Numbered from the stretch's first letter, positions 18,939-27,094 are shown. The stretch: 59,835 bases of DNA from an uncultured Pelagibacteraceae bacterium (GCA_902574345.1 CACGNF010000003.1:1-59835); one strand, 5' to 3'. Notes: generated from the sequence alone by a model not told the origin. Numbers and translations: made by a program.

Positions 18939-19739
18939 TTAATAGTCTAGTTTAACTAGTGCCGTTTTAATCACATCAGCCCAGCCCTCAGGTGATGGCT
19001 TGTTCGAAACTATTAGATTATCTATGTTTATTTGATCTTGTTTAAATTGATCATTAAAGACCAAACATGGAATATCACAATTTCTCAACATATCTAAGTC
19101 ATTGAAATTATCTCCCACAGCTATGACCTTTATTTTACTTTCTACTTTTTTATATATTTTCAAAACTTGATTCATTGATTTAACTTTATCAGTATTATCA
19201 CCTAAATTTAAAACTCGACCACCTTCTTGCATTGTTAGTGAAGAGGACTTTAAAATATTTAATAATCTAATTTTTTCTTTTTTGTCACCCTCAAATAAAA
19301 AGGGAATTGTATATTTCCGATTTAAAGCATTTTTTAAATAAATGTCCTTAAGACCAAAAATACTAGTTTGTTGCTTTGAATTCATTTTAGAAATAAATTT
19401 ACATTTAGCTTTAAGATTTTTAGGAACTTTAGAATCAAAAATTTTAATTAATTCCTGTTTATCTCTGCTCAAAACTATTTTGTTTGGAAAATTACTATTA
19501 ATTAAATTCAATCCATGAATTGAAGATCCATTTTCAGATATATAAGGAAGATCTGAACCAAGTTCTGATATGAATTCCTCTATCTCTTTTTCAGTTTTAC
19601 TAGTATTAGGAATAATAATAATCCCCTCATCAATAAGACTTTTTACATAATCTTTTATTGCATCAAATTTGAAATTATCTCTATGTAATAATGAACCATC
19701 TAAATCAGTAAATATAATTATTGAAAATTTTTTACTCAA
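18939..19739 (-). CDS. HAD phosphatase, glucosyl/mannosyl-3-phosphoglycerate phosphatase type
   Basis: 266 aa HAD-IIB (Cof-like) phosphatase. Motif I is IIFTDLDGSLLHRD (residues 8-21, nucleophile Asp13, acid/base Asp15); motif II is IIPNTSKTEKEI with its Thr/Ser; the cap domain fills about residues 85-190; motif IV is AVGDNFNDLDML near residue 220. The family includes MpgP/GpgP, which dephosphorylate the product of the adjacent gpgS to yield glucosylglycerate. Specificity is inferred from the neighbouring gene. It starts 6 bases after the ABC ATPase gene, so it is transcribed with the importer ATPase. Confidence 0.85.
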   Translation of the reverse strand: MSKKFSIIIFTDLDGSLLHRDNFKFDAIKDYVKSLIDEGIIIIPNTSKTEKEIEEFISELGSDLPYISENGSSIHGLNLINSNFPNKIVLSRDKQELIKIFDSKVPKNLKAKCKFISKMNSKQQTSIFGLKDIYLKNALNRKYTIPFLFEGDKKEKIRLLNILKSSSLTMQEGGRVLNLGDNTDKVKSMNQVLKIYKKVESKIKVIAVGDNFNDLDMLRNCDIPCLVFNDQFKQDQINIDNLIVSNKPSPEGWADVIKTALVKLDY

Positions 19740-19745
19740 AGAAAT

Positions 19746-20798
19746 CTATCTTATCCTGTTTTTATTTTTATCAAAAAATAAAACCTTGTCTTTTGAAAAT
19801 GATATTTTAAGGGGCTGATTGTTTATATCTTCTGACGATTTAATAATAATTTGGTTGTCTGATAATTTAGAGTAAATAATTTTTTCAAAGCCTAAATTTT
19901 CAATAAGATCCACTTTGACGTCTAATTTAATTTCACGATCATTTTTTATGCTGATATCTTCAGGTCTAATACCTAAATAAATATCATCTTTAAAATCAAA
20001 ATTTTCAAAAGTTATTTTATTTTTAAACAATTCTATAGTGTTTGAATTAATAATTTGTTCTTTGTTGATTTTGACAATATTCATTTTTGGGGAACCAATA
20101 AATTCTGCAACAAAAATGTTATTTGGATCAGTGTAAATTTCATGTGGTGTACCAAATTGTTCAATAATTCCTTTATTTAGAACTACTATTCTATCAGCTA
20201 AAGTCATCGCCTCTATTTGATCGTGTGTTACATAAATAATATTTGTTTTCAATTTTTTGTGTAACTTAGAAATTTCAACTCTCATTTCTGATCTTAAAGC
20301 TGCATCTAGATTAGATAATGGTTCATCAAATAAGAACACTTTAGGATTTCTTGTAATAGCTCTACCAATTGCAACCCTTTGTCTTTGTCCACCTGAAAGC
20401 TGTTTAGGTTTTCTCTCTAGTAAATCTTCAATTTGAAGTGTGGTGGCTGCATGATTTACTTTTTTATTAATTTCATTTTTTGAAATTTTTTCCATTTTCA
20501 AACCAAACGACATATTTTCAAAAACATTCATGTGTGGATATAAAGCGTAAGATTGAAAGACCATTGCAATTTCACGTTTAGAAGGAATTAAATTATTAAT
20601 TAGCTTTGTATCTAAAAAAATTTCTCCTTGATCGATACTTTCTAGTCCAGAGACCATTCTTAATAAAGTTGATTTTCCACAACCTGAAGGACCTACTAAA
20701 ACTATGAATTCCCCATCTTTTATGTCTATGTTAAAATTGTTGATAACTTTATTTTCGCCAAAAGATTTTTCGAGATTTTTAATAACAATTTTTGACAT
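19746..20798 (-). CDS. ABC transporter ATP-binding protein, MalK/UgpC type
   Basis: ATPase of a carbohydrate (CUT1) importer. The 350 aa protein has Walker [10 protein letters not shown] (about residues 37-45), Q-loop [14 protein letters not shown], signature [13 protein letters not shown] (about residues 134-146), Walker [17 protein letters not shown] and H-loop [14 protein letters not shown], then a C-terminal MalK-like TOBE regulatory region (about residues 235-350) with LGIRPEDI. It is divergent from the binding-protein gene and heads the operon with the glucosylglycerate genes, so transport and solute metabolism are co-expressed. Confidence 0.94.
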   Translation of the reverse strand: MSKIVIKNLEKSFGENKVINNFNIDIKDGEFIVLVGPSGCGKSTLLRMVSGLESIDQGEIFLDTKLINNLIPSKREIAMVFQSYALYPHMNVFENMSFGLKMEKISKNEINKKVNHAATTLQIEDLLERKPKQLSGGQRQRVAIGRAITRNPKVFLFDEPLSNLDAALRSEMRVEISKLHKKLKTNIIYVTHDQIEAMTLADRIVVLNKGIIEQFGTPHEIYTDPNNIFVAEFIGSPKMNIVKINKEQIINSNTIELFKNKITFENFDFKDDIYLGIRPEDISIKNDREIKLDVKVDLIENLGFEKIIYSKLSDNQIIIKSSEDINNQPLKISFSKDKVLFFDKNKNRIR

Positions 20799-20815
20799 TT
20801 ATTTGATTTAAAGGG

Positions 20816-20843
20816 ATTTTAACTAACCATTAAATGTTGTTAA
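20816..20843 (-). promoter_or_regulatory. Predicted promoter for the ABC ATPase-gpgP-gpgS-phosphorylase operon
   Basis: Read on the minus strand, -35 TTAACA (20838-20843) and -10 TAAAAT (20816-20821) are 16 bases apart, each five of six to consensus. Transcription would start about 10 bases before the ATPase ATG. The -35 shares bases with the -35 of the opposing promoter for the binding-protein gene. Confidence 0.5.
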
Positions 20844-20865
20844 AAATTTATTACACTGCTAGATT
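20837..20865 (+). promoter_or_regulatory. Predicted promoter for the ABC binding-protein operon
   Basis: -35 TTGTTA (20837-20842), 17-base spacer, -10 TAGATT (20860-20865) preceded by an extended-10 TGC. Each hexamer is four of six to consensus. The leader to the ATG at 20939 is about 65 bases, ending in a strong AGAGGGGG Shine-Dalgarno sequence around 20927-20934, unusual among the weakly marked starts in this window and fitting a highly translated binding protein. Confidence 0.45.
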
Positions 20866-20938
20866 TATCGCAATGAAAAAATCGCGAACATCAGAGAAAA
20901 CTAAATACCAGAGAGGAACAATATAAGAGGGGGAATAC

Positions 20939-22267
20939 ATGATTAGAAAAATCATAATAAATATATTTGCTCTAGTATTTCTAATTACTAATACTAGTTT
21001 TGCGGATATTAAATTTTGGACGACAGAGGTCCAACCAGCAAGAATGGCAAAACAAGAGGAGATGGCTAAAGCGTTTGAAGCTAAAACTGGCATCAAAGTT
21101 GAAGTCATACCAATTGAAGAAAAAGATCTTGGTACAAGAGCTACTGCAGCAGCAGCAGCGGGAGATCTTCCAGATGTGATTTATCACACTTTGCAATATG
21201 TTTTACCATGGGCTGAGGCAGGCATATTAGATGTTGATGCAAACAACTCTGTTGTTAAGTCGTTAGGTAAGAAAACATTTGCACCGGGCGCATTAAATAT
21301 GGCTAAGAAGGGTGGAAAAATTGCAGCTGTGCCAGTTGATGGCTGGACGCAAATGGTTGTTTATAGAAAGGATCTATTTGCTGCAGCTGGTTTAGAGCCA
21401 CCAACTTCATATGCAAACATCGTTAAAGCAGTTAATGCATTATCAAGCAATGACATGTTTGGCTTTGTAGCAGCTACTAAAACAGATGAAAACTTTATGA
21501 GCCAAGTGCTTGAACATGTACTTTTAGCTAATGGAGTTAATTTTGTTAAAAAAGGTGGAACTAAAAAACAAGGGAAAGCTTTAAAGAATTCTTTAGAATT
21601 TTATAAAGTGATTGCTAAAGCAAGTCCTCCAGGAGAATTATTCTGGAAACAATCAAGAGCTTTATACTTTGCTGGAAAAACACCAATGATTATTTGGTCG
21701 CCATTTATTATGGATGAGTTAGCAGGTTTAAGAGACTCTGCTCCTCCAACAATTAATAGTGATCCAACATCACCAGAGTTAGCTTCTAAAACTGGTTTCA
21801 TTACTAATTTTAGTGGACCGAATAATAAAAAAGGAGCTGCTTGGGCTGATGTAAGATACTTTGGTATTACTGCGGATGCAGATACTGATGAAGCTAAAAA
21901 ATTCATAGAGTACTCTATGAGTGAAGGTTATACAGCGACATTAGGAATTGCTCCGGAAGGAAAATTTCCAGTAAGAAGAGGAAATAAGAGTGATCCTAGT
22001 GCTTACACTAAAGCTTGGAGTAAATTACCAGTAGGTGTTGATAGAAAAGCTCCTTTAACAGATCTTTATTCTGCAGATGTTATTGATAACATTGTTGCAG
22101 GTTTAGATACTGCTAACAGATGGGGTGTTAAAGAGGGTGAACTATCTCGAGCATCAAAAATCATCAATTCTCAATTCTTAAATAGAATCACTAGAGAATA
22201 TATTGATGATCAAATCTCAGTTGATGAAGCGGTTAAGAAAATTAACGCTGAATTGGCTAAGTTTTAA
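20939..22267 (+). CDS. ABC transporter sugar-binding protein, MalE type
   Basis: Periplasmic solute-binding protein of a CUT1 importer. The 442 aa protein starts with a signal peptide (MIRKIIINIFALVFLITNTSFA, cleavage near residue 22-23, given as landmark residues 1-22). The mature part has IKFWTTEVQPARMAKQEEMA, TRATAAAAAGDLPDVIYHTLQ, AAVPVDGWTQMVVYRKDLF and ANRWGVKEGE, in the pattern of family 1 sugar-binding proteins. The ligand cannot be read from sequence; linkage to glucosylglycerate genes suggests a glucoside of that kind. A strong Shine-Dalgarno sequence precedes the ATG, and a terminator-like hairpin follows the stop codon. Confidence 0.93.
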   Translation: MIRKIIINIFALVFLITNTSFADIKFWTTEVQPARMAKQEEMAKAFEAKTGIKVEVIPIEEKDLGTRATAAAAAGDLPDVIYHTLQYVLPWAEAGILDVDANNSVVKSLGKKTFAPGALNMAKKGGKIAAVPVDGWTQMVVYRKDLFAAAGLEPPTSYANIVKAVNALSSNDMFGFVAATKTDENFMSQVLEHVLLANGVNFVKKGGTKKQGKALKNSLEFYKVIAKASPPGELFWKQSRALYFAGKTPMIIWSPFIMDELAGLRDSAPPTINSDPTSPELASKTGFITNFSGPNNKKGAAWADVRYFGITADADTDEAKKFIEYSMSEGYTATLGIAPEGKFPVRRGNKSDPSAYTKAWSKLPVGVDRKAPLTDLYSADVIDNIVAGLDTANRWGVKEGELSRASKIINSQFLNRITREYIDDQISVDEAVKKINAELAKF

Positions 22268-22284
22268 ATAATAAATTTATAAAG

Positions 22285-22313
22285 AGCGGATAATATTTTA
22301 TTATCCGCTTTTT
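22285..22313 (+). terminator. Terminator-like hairpin between binding protein and permease genes
   Basis: An 11-base perfect stem AGCGGATAATA / TATTATCCGCT with a 3-base loop (22285-22309) is followed by a short T run ending at 22313. It is placed 17 bases after the binding-protein stop codon and just before the permease ATG at 22317. It probably causes partial termination or protects the upstream mRNA, so that binding protein is made in excess of permease. Confidence 0.75.
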
Positions 22314-22316
22314 ATT

Positions 22317-23576
22317 ATGAGTGATTCATTATCAAAGTTAGAAAAAAGAACTGCTTACACTTTAGTTTTACCTGCAGTCCTATTAGTTTTTGCCATCGTA
22401 TTATTTCCCATATTTGCCAATGTTTGGATCAGCTTCAAAGACATTGAATTAAAAGATATTAGAATTCCAGAGCCTCGAGCAAAGAAAATTGTTAAATCAA
22501 TTTCAGAAAACCAATCAGAATTAAAAATTATTTATAAATTACGAAATAGTTCTTTAATTCAAGAAATAAGAAATGTTCAGTTTCAAGATAAATTTCCAAC
22601 AAATATTTCACCAGTAAATTTAGATTCAAGATGTAATTTTCAATCTAAAAAAGTTGTTTGTGATTTTGGAAATTGGCAGGCAAAATATAGGGAAAATTTT
22701 GAGATAACTATACAGAATAACAATGGTGAAATAATTAATAAAAAAATAATTAAATCTCAAAAACCAATTTTGAGTGGTAAAGCAAATAACCCACTACTGA
22801 CTACAAATTTTACTTTAGAAAATTTTAAAAAAGTTTTTTATGAAAATAATTTTGTTGAATTACTTTTAACGACATTTTACTTCACTTTTTTTGGCACAGT
22901 AGGTGCAATTATCTTTGGAATTTTAGCAGCACAATTAGTTAATCAAAATATTCAAGGACGAACATATATGCGAGGTATTTTACTTTTCCCTTATGTTGGC
23001 CCTGTAGTTGCTTTAGCTTATACTTGGACTTTATTATTAGATCCAAATAGTGGAACTTTAAACGCATTATTGGTTAATTTTAATATCATAGAGCAACCGA
23101 TAAATTTATTAGGCCAAAAATATATAACCATGAGTATTTTAGGTTTTGAATTTAAATTAAGATTAGCTTTGACCACAGTTATCTTTTTTGAAATTTGGCG
23201 CTATTTTCCACTCGCTTTTCTATTTATTTTAGCAAGATTGCAAGCTATACCTCAAAGTTTGTATGAAGCAGCAGAGGTGGATGGAGCAAGCCCAATTCAA
23301 AAATTTATCCATATTACACTACCTCAAATCACAGCGATCATCTCAATTTTATTTATGATTAGGTTTATTTGGAACTTTAATAAATTTGAAGATATCTTTT
23401 TATTAACCGGTGGGGCATCAGGCACAAGAACTTTACCTATCAATGTTTATCAACAAGGATTTGCAGTTTCAGATATTGGAATGGGCTCTGCAGTTTCAAT
23501 AGTCATTGTGATGTTACTTCTTAGTTTTATGGTTATTTATTTTAGATTAATTGGAAAGAGGGCTAATGAAGTATAA
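22317..23576 (+). CDS. ABC transporter permease, MalF type
   Basis: Inner-membrane permease of the importer, 419 aa. The first membrane segment is at about residues 14-38, then comes a periplasmic loop of about 120 residues (with two Cys, in SRCNFQ and VVCDFG) before the next segment near residue 180, recalling the MalF P2 loop. The cytoplasmic EAA coupling loop is EAAEVDGASPIQKFIHITLP (about residues 318-337). The start codon sits 3 bases past the T run of the upstream hairpin, so no normal Shine-Dalgarno sequence is available. It overlaps the second permease gene by 11 bases. Confidence 0.93.
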   Translation: MSDSLSKLEKRTAYTLVLPAVLLVFAIVLFPIFANVWISFKDIELKDIRIPEPRAKKIVKSISENQSELKIIYKLRNSSLIQEIRNVQFQDKFPTNISPVNLDSRCNFQSKKVVCDFGNWQAKYRENFEITIQNNNGEIINKKIIKSQKPILSGKANNPLLTTNFTLENFKKVFYENNFVELLLTTFYFTFFGTVGAIIFGILAAQLVNQNIQGRTYMRGILLFPYVGPVVALAYTWTLLLDPNSGTLNALLVNFNIIEQPINLLGQKYITMSILGFEFKLRLALTTVIFFEIWRYFPLAFLFILARLQAIPQSLYEAAEVDGASPIQKFIHITLPQITAIISILFMIRFIWNFNKFEDIFLLTGGASGTRTLPINVYQQGFAVSDIGMGSAVSIVIVMLLLSFMVIYFRLIGKRANEV

Positions 23577-24759
23577 GTCTCTTGCAATATTTTTGATCAT
23601 TTCATCTTTTTTTCTGACATGCATTTTATCAATTTGGAAGATTATGTCGACATTACAGGGTCTAAACTTTACTAATTTAAACATCACACCTGTTTTTTTG
23701 ATTGGTATTTTATTATCTTTAGCATTTGTCTTAATCGGTAATAAGATGAATCACTTAATAAAGATTTTTTCATTATCATTAATATTTTCAATTTTATATT
23801 TTTACTTAAACGAGACATCTCCATATTGGTATATCTTTGGAGTTTTCTTAATTACTTTGTTTTTTACAAACAAGCTTAAAAAATATAGTTTGCAATCTTT
23901 AAAAGAAGATTTCATATCTGAAAAAATTATTTTTGATTTTATCACTTTATTTGGCATTGTTTTTTTTGCATTTGTAATCCTATTCCCATTTTATATCATG
24001 CTAGTTACCAGTTTTAAAACTCAGATAGCTTTATTAGTTAATCCTTTAGATTTTAGTTTAGATTTTACCAAAAGTTTGACTGAGTTGTTCAAATCTTACT
24101 TTGTTATCTTTGAAACTTATAATTTTGGTAGATATATCTTAATAAGCTCAGCTGTTTCAATTGGAACTGTTATTGTCACTCTATTATTTGCAATACCGGC
24201 TGCTTATGCTGTTGCTAGATTAAATTTCTTTGGCAAAAACTTTTTATCAAATTCAATTTTAATTATTTATATGTTTCCAGCTATAGTATTAGTCATCCCT
24301 TTATACACTGTGTTTAGTCAACTGGGGTTAAGAAACTCAATCTTTGGTCTGTTAATAGTTTACACAGCCACAACCTTGCCGGTTGCTATTTATATGTTGC
24401 AAGGGTATTTCAAGAGTATTCCAAAAGAAATTGAAGATGCAGGAATTATGGATGGTCAGAATTGGTTTGGTATAATTTTAAAGATTATTATTCCTTTAAG
24501 TTTGCCAGCTATTGCATCCGTTGCACTCTACGTTTTTATGATTGCTTGGAATGAATTTCTTTTTTCATTAATGTTTTTAGATAGTCCTAAGTCTTTTACT
24601 TTATCAAGAGCGATTCAATATTTAAGTGGTGATGCAGAAACTCCTCGTCAATATTTAATGGCTGGATCAGTCATAGTCACAGTACCAGTACTTTTAATTT
24701 TCATATATTTTGAAAAGTACTTAGTAAGTGGCTTAACATCTGGTAGTGTTAAAGGATAA
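23566..24759 (+). CDS. ABC transporter permease, MalG type, with extra N-terminal membrane segments
   Basis: Second permease, 397 aa from the ATG at 23566 (MKYKSLAIF); a TTG five codons earlier is less likely. The MalG-like core starts near residue 130 (ITLFGIVFFAFVILFPFYIM) and has the EAA-type loop IEDAGIMDGQNWFGIILKII and the standard tail KYLVSGLTSGSVKG. Before the core are about 120 residues with roughly four hydrophobic segments that usual MalG proteins (about 280-300 aa) lack. The gene overlaps the first permease and is followed after 10 bases by the serine hydrolase ATG. Confidence 0.92.
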   Translation: MKYKSLAIFLIISSFFLTCILSIWKIMSTLQGLNFTNLNITPVFLIGILLSLAFVLIGNKMNHLIKIFSLSLIFSILYFYLNETSPYWYIFGVFLITLFFTNKLKKYSLQSLKEDFISEKIIFDFITLFGIVFFAFVILFPFYIMLVTSFKTQIALLVNPLDFSLDFTKSLTELFKSYFVIFETYNFGRYILISSAVSIGTVIVTLLFAIPAAYAVARLNFFGKNFLSNSILIIYMFPAIVLVIPLYTVFSQLGLRNSIFGLLIVYTATTLPVAIYMLQGYFKSIPKEIEDAGIMDGQNWFGIILKIIIPLSLPAIASVALYVFMIAWNEFLFSLMFLDSPKSFTLSRAIQYLSGDAETPRQYLMAGSVIVTVPVLLIFIYFEKYLVSGLTSGSVKG

Positions 24760-24769
24760 TTTTTATATT

Positions 24770-26212
24770 ATGAAATTAATTTTCAATTTAATTATTATTT
24801 ATTTTTTTCTCTCTAGCCATTCTTTTGCTAATAAAGGTTATATCATTGAATTTGTGGAATGGTTAAATGCTAATAAATTATATGATTATTTAGATACTAA
24901 AGTTAAATTAGGACCTAAATATCGAGACACCAGTGGAAAAACACAAAACTTTGATTGGTCTAAATGCGATACGTTTTATAAGCCAACATTTTGTTATGAT
25001 GAAAATGGTTTAATCATTGAGGAGCACAGGAAAGAAGCTGATGCAGAACTTGAACATTTTTATCCAAACATAAATTTTAAAATTCCAAAAAAATATTTTG
25101 ATAGAATACCTTGGGATGCCAAACCTAGTCAGGCACAATTACTTTATCGTGTGTTTCATTTAATCGAGGATGATAAGGGTTGGTCAAAAGCTAATATTTT
25201 GCCAACTTCAAAACCATATGAATTTATATTTGATCTTAAAAAAGAAAATAAATTAATCCACAAAAAAATGGAAAAAACTGGTTTACTTAGCTACCTAATG
25301 TTTGAAGATGGAAAAATTACTATAGATGAAATTACTCCGGTTAATAAATATGGTTTGTTATTTAAAAATGATACAAAATGGACTAGTGCTTCTGTTGGAA
25401 AAAGTATTGTTTCATATGTTACAGGTCAAGCCATATGTGATGGTTATATAGATAGTGTTGACGTTAATTTAAGTGATTGGTCATTATTACAAAATACTCT
25501 TTTTGAAAATGTCACTTTAATAAATTTACTAAACATGTCGGCAGGCGATCAAAAATTAGCCAAAAATAATTTAAAAAAAGGAAAGGGAAGAGAGAGAAAC
25601 CCTAACCTAAATACAATTGAGTATCATATGAAAGGTATTTTTAAAGGAACAGAACCAGGTCAAAATAAATATAATTATAGTAATCTTGTTCCAAATATAA
25701 TCTTAAATTATATTTGGTTTAAATCAGATGGAAATTTTAACAAGTTATTAGACAAAGTATTCAATCAAAAAGCAAAAATTAAAAATGAAGTTTTTTTTCT
25801 CAAACAAAATTTTAGAACAGTAAGAAATAAATATCCTGTTACAGATGAAAGCGGACCTTTAAGATATTCTTTTAGAGCAGATAGATACGATTTTTTAAGG
25901 ATTGCTAAGGCCATGATGGAAGACTGGCAAAATGATACTTGTGTTGGAAAATACTTAAAAGAAATTAATGACAGAAAAATCATAAAAAATCTAAAATATA
26001 CAAGTAATTTTACTGCGTTTAGTCACAGTAGGTCGTATGGTGGTCTTTTTCACTTAAATTTTCCTGGTTTTAAAAATAGAAATATTTTTGCTTTAGACGG
26101 TGCATATGGCCAATCAATAATAATTGACATGGATAGATCAAAAATTATTGTAATTAATGCTGCTCATGAAGCGTATAATTGGAGTAAAATTGCCCTTGGT
26201 GCTCTTAAATAA
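24770..26212 (+). CDS. Exported serine hydrolase, class C beta-lactamase-like
   Basis: 480 aa from the ATG at 24770, which begins a clean signal peptide (MKLIFNLIIIYFFLSSHSFA); a GTG at 24746 would spoil it. The SxxK motif is SVGK in TKWTSASVGKSIVSYV, with YSN in KYNYSNLVPN as the Tyr-x-Asn element and a late GAYGQSIIID segment, the set seen in class C beta-lactamase/6-aminohexanoate-dimer hydrolase relatives. About 120 residues before the SxxK are unlike the usual domain start. Substrate unknown. It follows the sugar permeases closely, yet a permease-end relic downstream suggests it was inserted there. Confidence 0.75.
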   Translation: MKLIFNLIIIYFFLSSHSFANKGYIIEFVEWLNANKLYDYLDTKVKLGPKYRDTSGKTQNFDWSKCDTFYKPTFCYDENGLIIEEHRKEADAELEHFYPNINFKIPKKYFDRIPWDAKPSQAQLLYRVFHLIEDDKGWSKANILPTSKPYEFIFDLKKENKLIHKKMEKTGLLSYLMFEDGKITIDEITPVNKYGLLFKNDTKWTSASVGKSIVSYVTGQAICDGYIDSVDVNLSDWSLLQNTLFENVTLINLLNMSAGDQKLAKNNLKKGKGRERNPNLNTIEYHMKGIFKGTEPGQNKYNYSNLVPNIILNYIWFKSDGNFNKLLDKVFNQKAKIKNEVFFLKQNFRTVRNKYPVTDESGPLRYSFRADRYDFLRIAKAMMEDWQNDTCVGKYLKEINDRKIIKNLKYTSNFTAFSHSRSYGGLFHLNFPGFKNRNIFALDGAYGQSIIIDMDRSKIIVINAAHEAYNWSKIALGALK

Positions 26213-26250
26213 ATTTATTTAAAGCAAGAGTGTAAGTATTAGATTAAAAT

Positions 26251-26295
26251 AAATATTTGGTCAGCGGTTTGACCACTGGTAGTGTAAAAGAGTAA
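26251..26295 (+). pseudogene. Relic of a MalG-type permease C-terminus
   Basis: Fourteen codons plus stop read KYLVSGLTTGSVKE, against KYLVSGLTSGSVKG at the end of the intact permease (24715-24759). Twelve of 14 residues match, and most of the DNA differences are at third codon positions, so this is the end of a diverged homologue and not a recent copy. The frame has a TAA stop one codon before the matching part, so nothing upstream is coding. Confidence 0.75.
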
Positions 26296-26298
26296 TCT

Positions 26299-26688
26299 AT
26301 GATTGAACAACTTAGTATTTATTTAACAGCAATGATTCTAGGGATAATGTTATTTTTCTCCTTTGTGATTGCCCCAGTAGTATTTACTACTTTAGATGAA
26401 GATAATGCCAGAAAGTTTATAAGAAGAATATTTCCTTTTTATTACAATGTTAATTTAGCGATTAGCTTTATTGTTCTACTACTATTTTTATTTTTAAATA
26501 AATTAGGTGTTGATTTTTATTTAATCTTATTAATCACAATTTTATTTGCTACATCAAACTATTTATTAATGCCGTTAATTAATAAATATAGAGATGAAAA
26601 ACAGGATAAAAAGTTCAAATATTCACACTTTATCTCAGTAGTAATTAATTTTGTTCAAATGATTTGTTTGGTATTTCTTTTAATTTAA
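26299..26688 (+). CDS. DUF4149-like integral membrane protein
   Basis: 129 aa with four hydrophobic segments (about residues 5-30, 50-68, 73-92 and 106-128). The pattern LGIMLFFSFVIAPVVFTTLDEDNARKFIRRIFPFYY resembles the DUF4149/TMEM205-like family, of unknown function, found beside many housekeeping genes in proteobacteria. It begins three bases after the permease relic stop codon. Its 3' end overlaps the small minus-strand gene at 26680. Confidence 0.7.
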   Translation: MIEQLSIYLTAMILGIMLFFSFVIAPVVFTTLDEDNARKFIRRIFPFYYNVNLAISFIVLLLFLFLNKLGVDFYLILLITILFATSNYLLMPLINKYRDEKQDKKFKYSHFISVVINFVQMICLVFLLI

Positions 26689-26817
26689 AAGTTTTTTATC
26701 TTTTTTACTTTTTATTTCATTTTTTTGATCACAATATTTCTTAAAAACATAAGCTGTTGATACCCCACCAATTAGTATTAATTTTAATATCTTTAATTTA
26801 ATAAGTGTTTTAATCAT
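26680..26817 (-). CDS. Small hypothetical protein with one hydrophobic segment
   Basis: 45 aa, starting MIKTLIKLKILKLILIGG, followed by VSTAYVFKKYCDQKN and a Lys-rich tail. The ATG overlaps the TGA of the upstream 69 aa gene (ATGA), the same coupling used by real operons in this window, and it fills a stretch with no other gene. Its end overlaps the convergent DUF4149-like gene by nine bases. I do not recognise a family; one short membrane-like helix at residues 9-25 is all that can be said. Confidence 0.45.
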   Translation of the reverse strand: MIKTLIKLKILKLILIGGVSTAYVFKKYCDQKNEIKSKKDKKLLN

Positions 26818-27023
26818 GATTTAATATCAAACCTTTCTAATAAAAATTGAATTACTAAATTATAGAAAAATACAAAACAAAAAATATAAAATAGAAAAAT
26901 TACTTCTTTGGAATTAAAGAGGTATCCAGTTGCTGTTAAAAGCACAAAAAATAGGCTAATTGATAAGGCAAGCTTTGCCTGTGATTTCTTTTTTAAGTGA
27001 GATTTAACAATATTTTTTTTCAT
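26814..27023 (-). CDS. Small two-helix membrane protein, hypothetical
   Basis: 69 aa with a basic N-terminus (MKKNIVKSHLKKKSQ) and two hydrophobic segments at about residues 18-36 and 42-62, the second rich in Phe. No family recognised. It is divergent from the autotransporter gene and overlaps the 45 aa gene downstream by four bases, so the two may form a tiny operon of membrane proteins. Confidence 0.55.
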   Translation of the reverse strand: MKKNIVKSHLKKKSQAKLALSISLFFVLLTATGYLFNSKEVIFLFYIFCFVFFYNLVIQFLLERFDIKS

Positions 27024-27065
27024 TAAATAATGATAACTATTAAAGATACTTATTCATCATGAATT

Positions 27066-27094
27066 TTGTCCTACCTAGACATTTGAATTATAAT
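27066..27094 (+). promoter_or_regulatory. Predicted promoter of the autotransporter gene
   Basis: -35 TTGTCC (27066-27071), 17-base spacer and a perfect -10 TATAAT (27089-27094). A leader of about 55 bases would precede the GTG start at 27156, with a GAGGT at about 27134-27138 as a distant Shine-Dalgarno candidate. Confidence 0.55.

Noticed and set aside
20868..20894. Possible operator with repeated ATCGC/TCGCGA upstream of the binding-protein gene
   Set aside because: The halves are four bases long with a 12-base gap; too weak to separate from chance, so not listed as a site.
24746..24769. GTG start adding eight residues to the serine hydrolase
   Set aside because: It would overlap the permease gene and place Lys, Asp and Asn before an otherwise clean signal peptide starting at the ATG at 24770.
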